The notes under the pieces were generated by a model. It was not told where the DNA came from, made no database searches, and worked only from the letters and a program-made list of their open reading frames with translations. From contig PS015032.1 in assembly GCA_048213135.1 (NCBI GenBank), forward strand, positions 144,096-208,095: a DNA stretch of 64,000 nt, given 5' to 3'. The translations under genes and the position numbers were made by a program. Source of the DNA: Reclinomonas americana ATCC 50394 (lineage: Eukaryota > Jakobida > Jakobea > Jakobida). This document shows positions 44,516 to 54,255 of this stretch, piece by piece; position 1 is the first letter of the stretch; the number at the start of each line of letters is the position of its first letter.

Positions 44516-46192
44516 ATGCCCCGCCGAGCATGCAACGATGTGTTTGTGGCGAGGATGGCCGGCGACGAGGACTCTGTCTTGAGCGAGTTTCGTGTGAGAA
44601 CCGCTCGTGCTCTCCACAGCGGTCCTGATGACGGACTGGACGAGTTCCTTGCGGTGGCCAGCGAGGCGCAGGCAGTCATGGAGAAGCTTCCGAGCGACCA
44701 CCCGTATCACCTGATGCCAGACCTGCTGCTGTACACCACGGGGCCATCCTCGCCCTACCACTTCCAGATGCGGAACATGCTGGCGATGTGTTTCAAGAAG
44801 GCGTCGTGTGGCGCCCACACCGGTCACCCCCCGAGCAACCACAGCGGCTACTACCTGGTGGGACCCAGGGGGATCGGCAAGAGCAATCTTCTGCGAACGT
44901 GCTGCATGATCGCCGGCGTGCTGTTGCCCAACTTTTCTGCGGCCTTCGTCGACTACGCCACTGTAATGCCGTCGGTACCCGTCGCCGACGTGGCGGCATT
45001 GGCGTTGCATCAACTGCTCGACACGGGCGAACCGCCCCTCACAGGGCGCAGCATGAGCGAGATTCGCTCGACGGCGGCCGCCGCCAACATCTCCCTCGGC
45101 CTGTTTGTGAACGAGGCGCAGCACATTTACGAAGGCACGCAGTGGCGCGCTCTCCACAGCTGCCTTACCAACTTTGGCGACGCCGTCTTTCTCAGTGGGA
45201 GCGACTGCCGTCTGCCATTGTTTGTGCGAGGATCGCTGTTGGACCAGGCGATCATCAAGTGCCTCGGCCACAAGGTGTTGGACTCACTCAACGACACCAA
45301 GTGCACGCCCATGTACCTGTCTGGGCTCATTACGATCGACCACTACTGTACGATCCTGGACAACCGTCCAGCGTTGCAGCGGTTCTTCTTCTTCGAGTAC
45401 TGCAAGCTTCCGATCAAGACTAAGGACATTCCTGGACACGAAAACGTCATCACAGCGATGCACACCATTTTTGGTGGCCGCATCCGCGCACTCACGAGCC
45501 AAGGCGGGGAGGAGGAGGACGAGAGTGCCTTCGAGCTGCCGGGCGACAGCGATCACCTGGCCGTGTTCAACAGCTGCTTTGTTGAACCGATCACTGCGCG
45601 TGGCTTTGATCCGTTCAACCTGCCGGTGGTACCCGAGGAGCGGCTGGTCGAGCGCTGCCCCCCTGGGCGCGTGGGTGAGATCTTCACAGCTCTGCTGGAA
45701 GGTCGCTACATCCGCCGTGTGCCGACCGGGCTGCAGCTGCACTCCACTGCGGTGTATGTGTCGGCCACACGTCGGATGCCGGTCGTCTGCATCTCCTACG
45801 CCGTGTCCGACGGGTCGGGGGCCGCTGATCAGCTGCGAAAGCTGCTGCGCCCCGCCAAGGGCATCAAGTGGGACGAGCAGCACGCACATTCGCTGCTGCC
45901 GACTCACTCGCGGCACATTCTGATACTGACGCCTGACTATTGCAAACGAGTGGAGCAAGACGACTCTGGCTGCGCCGCGGAATTCAACGCCGTGATGGAC
46001 CTGGTGTCCAGCTCGCCGCAGGAGCTCCGTGACAAGGTGACGGTTGTTGTCCACGACAGTGAGCAGTGGGCAGCTGTCAAGACGCCCTTTGTGGAGAGCA
46101 AGCTCAGGCACGCCTTTGGCGAGCTGCCGGTGATGTTTCCGCTGCGTGAGGCGGCTGGTGCGGTGGTGGTCAGAGTATTGCGCAGAATGTGA
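44516..46192 (+). CDS. P-loop NTPase with C-terminal TIR-like domain
   Basis: A single exon encodes 558 residues from ATG 44516 (MPRRACNDVFVARMAGDED). Walker A is GPRGIGKSNLLR with K at ~122. A Walker B-like strand is LGLFVNEAQ, and a sensor-like strand is DAVFLSGSDCR. The core is followed by a helical part ending LVERCPPGRVGEIFTALLEG. The C-terminal ~140 residues fit a TIR/SEFIR-like pattern: strand A PVVCISYAVSDGSGAADQL, then HILILTPDYCKRV, then GCAAEFNAVMDLV with Glu ~489 at the position where NAD-cleaving TIR domains carry their catalytic Glu. It then continues DKVTVVVHDSEQW. Known NTPase-TIR combinations act in STAND/NLR-type signalling, and similar P-loop modules occur in Crinkler/RHS-type proteins. 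Assignment to either is inference. Paralogue B starts 30 bp after its stop. Confidence 0.75.
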   Translation: MPRRACNDVFVARMAGDEDSVLSEFRVRTARALHSGPDDGLDEFLAVASEAQAVMEKLPSDHPYHLMPDLLLYTTGPSSPYHFQMRNMLAMCFKKASCGAHTGHPPSNHSGYYLVGPRGIGKSNLLRTCCMIAGVLLPNFSAAFVDYATVMPSVPVADVAALALHQLLDTGEPPLTGRSMSEIRSTAAAANISLGLFVNEAQHIYEGTQWRALHSCLTNFGDAVFLSGSDCRLPLFVRGSLLDQAIIKCLGHKVLDSLNDTKCTPMYLSGLITIDHYCTILDNRPALQRFFFFEYCKLPIKTKDIPGHENVITAMHTIFGGRIRALTSQGGEEEDESAFELPGDSDHLAVFNSCFVEPITARGFDPFNLPVVPEERLVERCPPGRVGEIFTALLEGRYIRRVPTGLQLHSTAVYVSATRRMPVVCISYAVSDGSGAADQLRKLLRPAKGIKWDEQHAHSLLPTHSRHILILTPDYCKRVEQDDSGCAAEFNAVMDLVSSSPQELRDKVTVVVHDSEQWAAVKTPFVESKLRHAFGELPVMFPLREAAGAVVVRVLRRM

Positions 46193-46222
46193 TTTTGGAT
46201 GAGGCTATGAACTGTGAAGCGT

Positions 46223-48609
46223 ATGACGCATCGGTATAGAGTGGCCAAACGTGTGCCAACGATCGTAACAAGTCCGGAGTGTGTGCTGGTGGAAATTCGA
46301 AACCCGGCAACCCGACAAAGCATTTTTTCTGAAGCACACACGCTGTGCCCTCCGCCGGCAACCTGCGATGTTCTTGCTGTGCGTGGCCTCATGTTCACCA
46401 CAAGTGCACGATTGCTTGTCGCCATTCCGGACATGATGGTCGGTTCTGCCGTGATTGAACACCCCAATGACAAGTTTTATCTGACGTTTGCATTCCCGTG
46501 TGAGAGGATACATCACACAGGAGACCTGCTGCAACAATGGATCACGACACTGACCGGAGGACTCAGCGTGAATCGTTGAAAGCGGCTGTGCAAGAACGGT
46601 TTGACGAATGCGACAGGCTGGAAGACGAGCTGCGTCAGTTGACTAATCAAGTACAACAACTGCTGGCGGAACGTGATGAGGCCATCAACGAGCTTGAGCA
46701 TGTTCATGCAGAGAAGGAGGAGGCGACTTTCCAAGTTCAGCAGCTTACGGCGGAGCGAGACGAGGCCAACAAGCAGATCAAGCATCTTCAACAGGCTTTT
46801 GAGGCGGTCACTCAGATTTGTGATGAATTGCGGGGCGGCATGGTGGCTCTGGAGAGCGATCTGCAAGTCGAGCGTGCCGCCACGCTTGCCGCGGAGCGGA
46901 AGTTCGACGCGGAATTCGAAAGCCGCAGCATCACCAGACGCCAGTTGGACGCCGAGGAGGCAGCTCACGATATCACCCAGCGCCAGTTGGACGACGAGAT
47001 GGTAGCTCACAACAACACCACGCTCAAGCTCCAGAGAGCCAAGGGACAACTGCAAGACGCCCTTGCCCGTCTTGACGAGAAGGAGTTGGAGCTTTCCAAG
47101 TCCACCAGCACGATAGGTACCATCACTGGATTCCGCGACCAGCTCAGTCAGGAACTTGCGACTGCCAAGGACACGATCAGTGCACTCAGGTCAGAATGCG
47201 ATCAACTCAGGGCGGACCGTGACCATCTCCGACTGCAAAACGCGGACGCCAACAACAGCATCGACCAACTCGCCGCGAAGTGCAATGAGATCCGCGTCGG
47301 CCTGGCTGCCACGGTGGCACACTGCAACCAGCTGAACAAGGAGCGCGATCAACTCAAGACCGACCTGGCTGCCTCGGTGGCACACTGCAACCAGTTGACC
47401 AGGGGCCATGCGAGCATCACCGCGGAACGCGATCAGCTCCATCACAGGCTAACTGCTTCGGTAGCGAACTGCAAACGACTGACAGCAGAACTTGTCACTG
47501 CCGCCGCAGAACGCGATCGCGATGACCTCCGCGTCAACTTGATCGCCTCGACAGCTGACTGCGATCGCCTTCGATACCAGCTTGCTGAGGCCACCAACAA
47601 CCTGTTCATGACAACAGCGGAGCGAGATCGCCTCGCCGAGCAACTGACGACCATCACCGCCCAACGCGATGCCGCCAAGAAGACCGTCGCGGATTTCATC
47701 ACGCAGGCCCGGCGCGACGTATCCGCGATGCAGCAGGAGATCGACGACGCCCTCACCTCCAACAAACTCGATGCCAACGGCACTCAAGAGACCAGTGGCG
47801 CTTCGTCCTCTGGCAGCAGCCCGGTGCCACCAATCGCCGCAGCAGCCGCGCCAGCAGCAACGACGCCCACCGACATCGTCGTCACCCCTCAGCCACCGGT
47901 ATCACCGCGTCCGATGCGCCCCGACGACCGAGAGCTCCCAGAACGATCGCAACAGCACAACGCCAGCTGGATGACGCAGTACAGCGACGACCCGCAGAGC
48001 AACACCAACATCCTCGTCGTCGCCTGCGAGGCCCAGCGACCACTCCAACGTGCCATTGCGCAGACTCTGCAAATGGCCGGTGGCCTTGTGCAGGGTCGCC
48101 GTTTCGTATTCACACCGATGGAGCAGTGCACGCCGGCCGACCTCAAACGGCACCAGTGCATCGTGTATTGCCACCGCGCCGAACAGCATCGTGTGACGCC
48201 AGTGGAGATTCGCGACTCGGCCATGTCTGTTGGAGGTGAGTGGCAGCGGGAATGGAGGGGGTTAGCTGAACAGTCGCTCATGACTATCCCCCCGCGCAGT
48301 CGACGTGGAGCAAGACCGCGTCCTCGTGCTGGTGGTGACACCCAAGAGCGGCACCATCGACCTCCCTGACATGGTGCGCTGTTTGAAATACGGCCTCGAG
48401 AAGGACCGCGGCACGCCAGACTTCGTGCGGTTCGACTCTCGCGTGTCGGTGCTCGTCGAGGAGCGGGAGACTCGAGTTGCGCTGCTGCCCCACACTCACC
48501 AACCACTGCCCCTCACTCACTCGTGTGTACTCCACAGACAATTGCCCGAGATGAACTGGTGCAGTTTGTGCGTTCCGCGGTGGTGCCGGTACTGCCGGAG
48601 AGAGAGTAA
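46223..48609 (+). CDS. Paralogue B: beta-rich module - coiled coil - C-terminal alpha/beta domain
   Basis: The gene is homologous to paralogue A (29412-34095) with a shorter coiled coil. The N-terminal module starts at ATG 46223 (VLVEIRNPATRQSIFSEAHT, DKFYLTFAF). The coiled coil is in another frame from about 46537 (ESLKAAVQERFDECDRLEDE). The frames join if a 35 nt intron 46486-46520 or a 23 nt intron 46498-46520 is removed; both are shorter than other introns here (55 nt or more). A 71 nt intron 46568-46638 also keeps frame but deletes good heptads. A frameshift is the alternative. The 3' exons are clear: to 48235, 48300-48475, 48538-48609. With the 35 nt intron the protein has 741 residues. 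The C-terminal domain matches A almost throughout (ASWMTQYSDDPQSNTNILVV, DRVLVLVVTPKSGTIDLPDM). The donor at 48476 is GTTGCG. Confidence 0.78.
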
Positions 48610-48713
48610 GTGAGAAGTGAGAATGCTGTGTGCAGTGAAACAGCCAGCCATGTACACACCTTTGCTGTCCACCGTCCCCATTCTCCCCTTGCACACGTCT
48701 GCGCACTGCAGAC

Positions 48714-48930
48714 AATTGCCCGAGATGAACTGGTGCAGTTTGTGCTGCGGTTAGGAGAAAACAAGTGTTGGGAGAACTTCACAAAAAGACGGAATTTGAC
48801 TCACCTTTGCCGACATCCTTTCCTTCCGTGCAATCAATCTCTGTCGTTCTCGTATACAACAATCTACTTACATCCTTTCCGCATTCTACGACGCCTCAGG
48901 ACTCGCGATATTCAAGATTACTGGTAATGA
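48714..48930 (+). pseudogene. Extra copy of the paralogue B last exon
   Basis: An acceptor GCACTGCAG precedes TIARDELVQFVLRLGEN, a near copy of the start of the last coding exon. It then reads through unrelated sequence to a stop near 48928. Flanks match those of the exon copies after paralogue A, so one duplicated exon was carried along. It could be an alternative terminal exon or a remnant. Confidence 0.6.
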
Positions 48931-49075
48931 TCCAACGCACCTGCCAGTACGATCCTCTAATATTAGTTCAACACCACACTATCCCACAACAAACAAATGG
49001 GAGTCTCACCGACAAACGCCAACTCCGCACAGAGCCCCAACACGCCCACGGCCGAGAAATAAGACAGATGGACAT
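48845..49075 (-). pseudogene. Remnant of the SLC38-like transporter 3' end
   Basis: On the minus strand this resembles the 3' end of the transporter at 35 kb. Shared pieces include CTCACCGACAAACGCCA, a following CCGCACA-AGC-CCAACAC block, and the segment ACATTCTACGAGGCCTCGGG / GCATTCTACGACGCCTCAGG followed by AATATTCAA-type sequence. The reading YFSAVGVLGLCAELAFVGE parallels a possible last membrane helix of the transporter. No other transporter exon is present here, so it is a fragment copied together with paralogue B. Confidence 0.6.
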
Positions 49076-49222
49076 GACTGTCCAATCCTTGGCCACCCAC
49101 CCTTATCACCTCCTCCGCAGCACAGATACAAACGTGCACTGTTGCCTCCCAGACCCTTGACCTCAATCCCCAGTGAAAACACACCCCCTTGACACATACA
49201 CACAAGCAAAGTAACGCTCCGT

Positions 49223-49794
49223 TCACTTCCTTCTCCGATGATGGTGATGGTGATGGCGATGCGACGACGACGACCGATCCTTCTTCCCCCCTTCGCCACC
49301 GTCATCACTGTCGTCATCGTGATGCCGCTGTCGCCGCTGCCGCCGTGCCGACTTTTCCTCCTCACTCCGATGCCGACGCTTGTTGCGCGGACCCTCCTTC
49401 TCCTCGTTGTCATCCTCGTCACGCCTCCGCTTACGACGGCGATGCCTCTTTTCCTTCTCCTCCTCGCTCCCACTCTCCTCCTCCTCGTCCTCCTCCTCAG
49501 CCCCCTCCTTGCCACCCTCCGCCCCCGTCAACTCGCGCTTCCTCCGCATAATCTCCTTCAGCAGCGCCTTGGCCTGCTTGCGCGTGAGCGCACTCAGCAT
49601 CTCGTCACCCTCCTGGTCCGAGTCGACAGTGATCATTTGCTGATTCTCCGAGTCGGCGTGCCGATTGCCACCCATTGGCACAAACGGACGCAGCTCCAGA
49701 CCGGGCTTGCCGCTGGCGTTGCCGCCGACGCCCATTTCGTGCTTTTGCGTGCGAATCAAATTCAGCGGGTCCTCCATGCGCTGCCGCTCGTCAT
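49223..49794 (-). CDS. Terminal exon of an acidic/Arg-rich nuclear-type protein (partial)
   Basis: A minus-strand acceptor CTTTCCGCAG opens 190 codons ending at 49223. The start reads DERQRMEDPLNLIRTQKHEM, then ELRPFVPMGG and SALTRKQAKALLKEIMRRKR. The rest is alternating acidic (EEEDEEEESGSEEE) and basic (RHRRRKRRR) stretches with the tail SSSSHRHHHHHHRRRK. This composition is typical of splicing-associated and nucleolar proteins. EDPLNLIR faintly recalls CWC25-type factors, too weak for a call. Upstream exons between 49800 and 53700 could not be identified; that stretch is mostly minisatellite with one 20 N gap at 51465-51484. Confidence 0.65.
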
Positions 49795-50159
49795 CTGCGG
49801 AAAGCGGGGGAATGGGTAAGAGGAAAAGAGTGATGATGAGAGAAGGAGGATTAGAAATACAAGGAAAGGAAACTCGTGAGAGGAAGGGAGAGACAGAGAG
49901 CGACAGACACACACACAGGAGGAGAAGAGAGAGAAACGGGTGCAGACGAGAGAGGCACGAGGCGGCAGCAGAATGAAGAGGTGAGTGGGGAGATGCTACA
50001 GGGAGAGCAAGCGAGAACAGAGGGAGGAAAGGGGAGAAGAGAGAGAGAGAGGGAGGAACCGAGAGAGTGACTGAGGGTGAGGTAAGGCGCAGCAAGAACA
50101 AATGAGAGCGGAGGGGAATGAGACAGACAGAGCGAAAATGAGAGACTGCACGAGGAAGA

Positions 50160-51380
50160 GAGTGAGAAGGACACAGTGTGCATGCCGGTAACGTTTAGGC
50201 GTGGAGAATGATGAAGAGCTCGCAGTCATGCTAACAGGCCACGCACACTTCACCTCGAAGGAGAGACGGAAGAAAGAAATAGTGAGAGGAGAAGAGGCTG
50301 ACGAGAGAAGGAGCGGTGACTCACATCAAGAGACAAAAGAGATGGAAACATGTTGAGCATGACAGTAACGTTTAGGCGTGGAGAATGATGAAGAAATCTC
50401 AGTCATCCTAACAGGCCACTCACACATCGCCTGGAAAAGAGAAGCCGACGACAGAAGGAGTGTTGGCCCAATGGTTGAGGATCAGAAACTACAACAAGAG
50501 ACACAAGAAATGGAAACTGACAGCAACGGCGCACAGAATGATGAAGAGATCCATGCTAACGCGCCACTCACACTTCGCCTTGAAAGAAAGAGGGGAGAAA
50601 GGGATGATGGGGAAAGAGTGAGAGGAGAAGAAGGTGACGAGGGAAGGAGGATCAGAAAATACAACAAGAGACAAACGAAAAGGAAACTCGTTGTGCATGA
50701 CGGAGAATGATGAAATGATCATCCTCCACTCACACGCCACTCGCACTTCGCTGTGAAAGAAAGAGGGGAGAAAGGGATGAAGGGGAAAGAGTGAGAGGAG
50801 ATGAAGGTGACGAGGGAAGGATTACAACAAGAAACAAAAGAAAAGTAACTCGTTGTGAGTGACGGTGAATGATGAAGAGATCGCAGTCATGCTACACGGA
50901 GGGTAATCCTTCTCCCACGCCACTCACACTTCACCTTGAAGGAAAGACGAGAGAAAGGGATGATGGGAAAAGAGTGCGAGGAGAAGAAGCTGACGAGAGA
51001 AGGAACGGCGGCTCACAACGAGAGGCAAACGAAAAGGAAATTTGTTCGTGCATGACAAATAATGATGAAGAGATCATCCTCCACTCACACCCCGCTCACA
51101 CTTCGCCTTGAAGTAAAGGAATGATGGGGAAAGAGTGAGAGGAGAAGAAGCCGACGAGAGAAGGAGGATCAGAAAGTACAACAAGAGACAAAAGAAAAAG
51201 AAACTTGTTGTGTATGACAAAGAATGATGAAGAGATCATCCTCCACTCACACCCCACTCCACTTTGCCTTGAAGGAGACAGGAGAAGAAGATGGCGAGAG
51301 AAGGAGCGGTGGCTCGATGGTTGAGGCAGAAACACAACAAGAGATAAACAAAGCATAGGAAGCTCGTTGTGCGTTGAGAT
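50160..51380. repeat. Tandem array, ~150-190 bp unit, about 7 copies
   Basis: GAATGATGAAGAGATC-type cores recur near 50207, 50386, 50536, 50705, 50868, 51060 and 51225. Each is followed by CACTCACAC, CTTCGCCTTGAA, GAGAGGAGAAGA-GACGAG, and ACAACAAGAGACAAA-type segments. Unit length varies and no frame is conserved. It lies upstream of the minus-strand exon at 49794 and may be intron of that gene. Confidence 0.75.
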
Positions 51381-51559
51381 CTCACCCATGCTACACGCTT
51401 CGCCCAAATCTCTTCCTCTCCTCCCGCCTCCCCTTCTCCTCACCACCCCTCCTCTCGCCTTTCCNNNNNNNNNNNNNNNNNNNNCAAGAAGGAAACACAC
51501 CTTCATCGCCATCTTCGCAAGCACACACACACGCACACACACAAAGTGCGCGCGAGAGG

Positions 51560-51634
51560 AGAAGCCAAGGAGCGCAGTGTGACAATAGCAAAGTCCCGGC
51601 GCGAGCACTGTCACACGAATGGAAAGATGAAGGA

Positions 51635-51676
<42 letters not shown>

Positions 51677-52120
51677 AGAGAGGGGAGAGAGAGAGGGAGA
51701 GAGAGAGAGCGCGCAAGTGTGCGAGTGACAATTGCAGATAGTCCTTGCGCGAGCACCGTCTGTCACGCAAACACACAAGCGCGTCTCTCCCTTGCGCTCT
51801 CTTCTTCTTACACACTAGCTTTTACACACACGCACACGCACACACAAGAAAATATCGCACGTGAGAAATGCAAAGTCTGTGACAAAGGCGACTGTCCCGA
51901 CGCGAGCACTGTCTGTCAAGCAAACACACGCGCGTTTCTCTCCCTTGCGCTCTCTTCTTCTCACACACGCGCGCATACACGCACACGCACACGCACACAA
52001 GAAAATATCGCACGTGAGAAAAAGCAAAGTGTGTGACAATAGTCGACTGTCACCGCGCGAGTGCAATTGTCACTCACACACTCTCACACACACACAAACA
52101 CGCGCGTGTCTTTCTCTCTT
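51560..52120. repeat. Tandem repeat, ~160-170 bp unit, about 3 copies
   Basis: The segments GCGCGAGCACTGTCTGTCA, CTCTCCCTTGCGCTCTCTTC, a CA-rich run and AAGAAAATATCGCACGTGAG recur around 51590-51745, 51745-51915 and 51915-52080. CA and GA microsatellites form part of the unit. No coding potential. Confidence 0.65.
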
Positions 52121-52619
52121 TAACAGGCGCGCACACACACACGCAGAGAGAGCGCGTTACTGTCCACTAGTGCATTGCGTGCACAGAGTTGTGCGCAGGA
52201 AAAGTTCATATTCGCGCTTTTTTCTCTCTCTCTTGTGTGAGAGATTGAGTTTGTGTGTGTGTTTTTTAGTGTGTGTTTTGTGTGTGAGAGAGAGGAATGC
52301 GCGGGCGAACTGTGTCGAGGTTGATTGATTACTTTTGTGTGTTTGGGTATGAGGGAGGTGTGTTGGAGACGTTGGAGCAGAGTGCGCGAGGTGAGTGTGT
52401 CTGTGTGAGAGAGAAGGGGAAGAGAGAGTGTGTGTGAGAGAGAGGGAAAGATGCTTGTGCATTTGTTAAAGTGTGTCCATTTTCCTCTTTCTGTCATTCT
52501 TTCTTTGTTGTTTGCGTTGCGTGCGTTTGTGTGTGTGTGTGTTGTGTGTTTGACTTTGTGTGTGCTTTTGTGTGTGTGTGACTGTGTCGGAGTTTGTGTG
52601 CTCAAACTGCTTGTGTGTT

Positions 52620-53600
52620 CTTGTAGTCTCTCTCTTGCGCGCGCTCGCAAACTGATTGTGTGTGTGTTGTTCTTCTCTGTGCATTTGTCGCACTTCCCGC
52701 GCTTGCTGTGTTCCTCCCCTCCCGCGTCCATGCAAAGGCATATCGCTCTTTAGCATTTTCTTTCACGCTCTCTCCCTCTCTCCCTCTCCCTCTCTCCTTC
52801 CCTTCCCTCACTCATTCTGCCTCTCTCTCTCTTACGCTTCCTCTGCTTTCCGCTTCTCTGCTGTTGTGATTGACTGACTGGCGCACCAGTCGGTGCTCAA
52901 GCTGCTTCTGTGCCCTCTGCATTGTCTCTCTTGCGCGCGCTCGCAAACTGATTGTGTGTGTTGCTCTCCTTGCTTGCATTCTTCGCACCTCCCGCCCTTG
53001 CTGTGTTCCTCCCCTCCCGCGTCCATGCAAAGGCGAATCACTCTTTGGCATTTTCTTTCACGCTCTCTTCCTCACTCCCTCTCTCCCTCTTCCCGCTCAC
53101 CTTCTCCCGTCTCCCTCGCATTGTGCTTCTCTTTCAATCGCTCCATCCCCCGTCCACCTCCCCCCTCTGACTGCTTGCACGCTGGCTCCCCTTTCATTCT
53201 CTATGTTTATCTCCTTCCTCTCTCTCTCGCTCTCCATTGCCTCTCTGCTCGCTTGCACTCTGACACTCTCCCTTGTCTCATTCCCGCGTTGTTTGGGCGT
53301 CTGTGTTTGTGTCACACTTCGTTTGTCTGTCTTTGACGCTCATGCGCTGTGCGGCGTTATTATCATCGCGTTCCTCTTGTTGTGTTGCGAGAGCTTTTCT
53401 GCTCCACGTATTCCCTCTGTCGTAGGTTGAGTTTCGTGCACGTGTGAGTGAACCATTGCTTCACATGTGACTTGTGTTCAAACTGATTGTGTGTTTGCTC
53501 TCCTTGCTTGCGTTCGTCGCACCTCCGCTCTTGCTGTATTTCTCCCCTCCCGCGTGTTTGCAATGGCTATCGCACTCTGGCATTTTCTTTCGCGCTCTCT
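52620..53600. repeat. Three dispersed copies of a ~130 bp element
   Basis: TTGTGTGTGT, then CGCACCTCCCGC, TTGCTGTGTTCCTCCCCTCC, CGCGTCCATGCAAAGGC and GCATTTTCTTTCACGCTCTC occur near 52655-52775, 52955-53070 and 53485-53600. CTCTTGCGCGCGCTCGCAAA precedes the first two. A TC run follows each. The copies are not evenly spaced. Confidence 0.7.
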
Positions 53601-53725
53601 CTCTCTCTCTCTCCCTCTCTCCCTCTCTCCCTTCCTCCCTTCCCCTCTCCCTCCCTTCCCCCTCACCCTCTCTCCCTCCCTTCCCCCCACACCTCTCCAC
53701 CCCTTTCCCTAATCCTTGCCCACAG

Positions 53726-54195
53726 CGGTAAACCCCCTCATCGCCCGCTTCCGCTACTCGATTGTCGACCACTACCCCTTTGAGCAAGTCGACGACACGC
53801 CCATCCCGCCCCCGCTGGCCACCGTTGCGCCCACCCCTTCACCCCTGTCCCCCTTCCCCTTCCTTCTCCCTTAANNNNNNNNNNNNNNNNNNNNNNNNNN
53901 NNNNNNNNNNNNNNNNNNNNNNNNNNNNNNNNNNNNNNNNNNNNNNNNNNNNNNNNNNNNNNNNNNNNNNNNNNNNNNNNNNNNNNNNNNNNNNNNNNNN
54001 NNNNNNNNNNNNNNNNNNNNNNNNNNNNNNNNNNNNNNNNNNNNNNNNNNNNNNNNNNNNNNNNNNNNNNNNNNNNNNNNNNNNNNNNNNNNNNNNNNNN
54101 NNNNNNNNNNNNNNNNNNNNNNNNNNNNNNNNNNNNNNNNNNNNNNNNNNNNNNNNNNNNNNNNNNNNNNNNNNNNNNNNNNNNNNNNNNNNNNN

Positions 54196-54255
<60 letters not shown>

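Noticed and set aside
49238-49819. 193-residue Leu/Pro/Thr plus-strand frame
   Set aside because: It is antisense to the acidic/basic minus-strand exon, whose acceptor, stop and non-repetitive start are better supported.
50160-51380. CRISPR-like array of evenly spaced repeats
   Set aside because: Units are long (150-190 bp), degenerate and without short identical repeats or unique spacers; the genome is eukaryotic.
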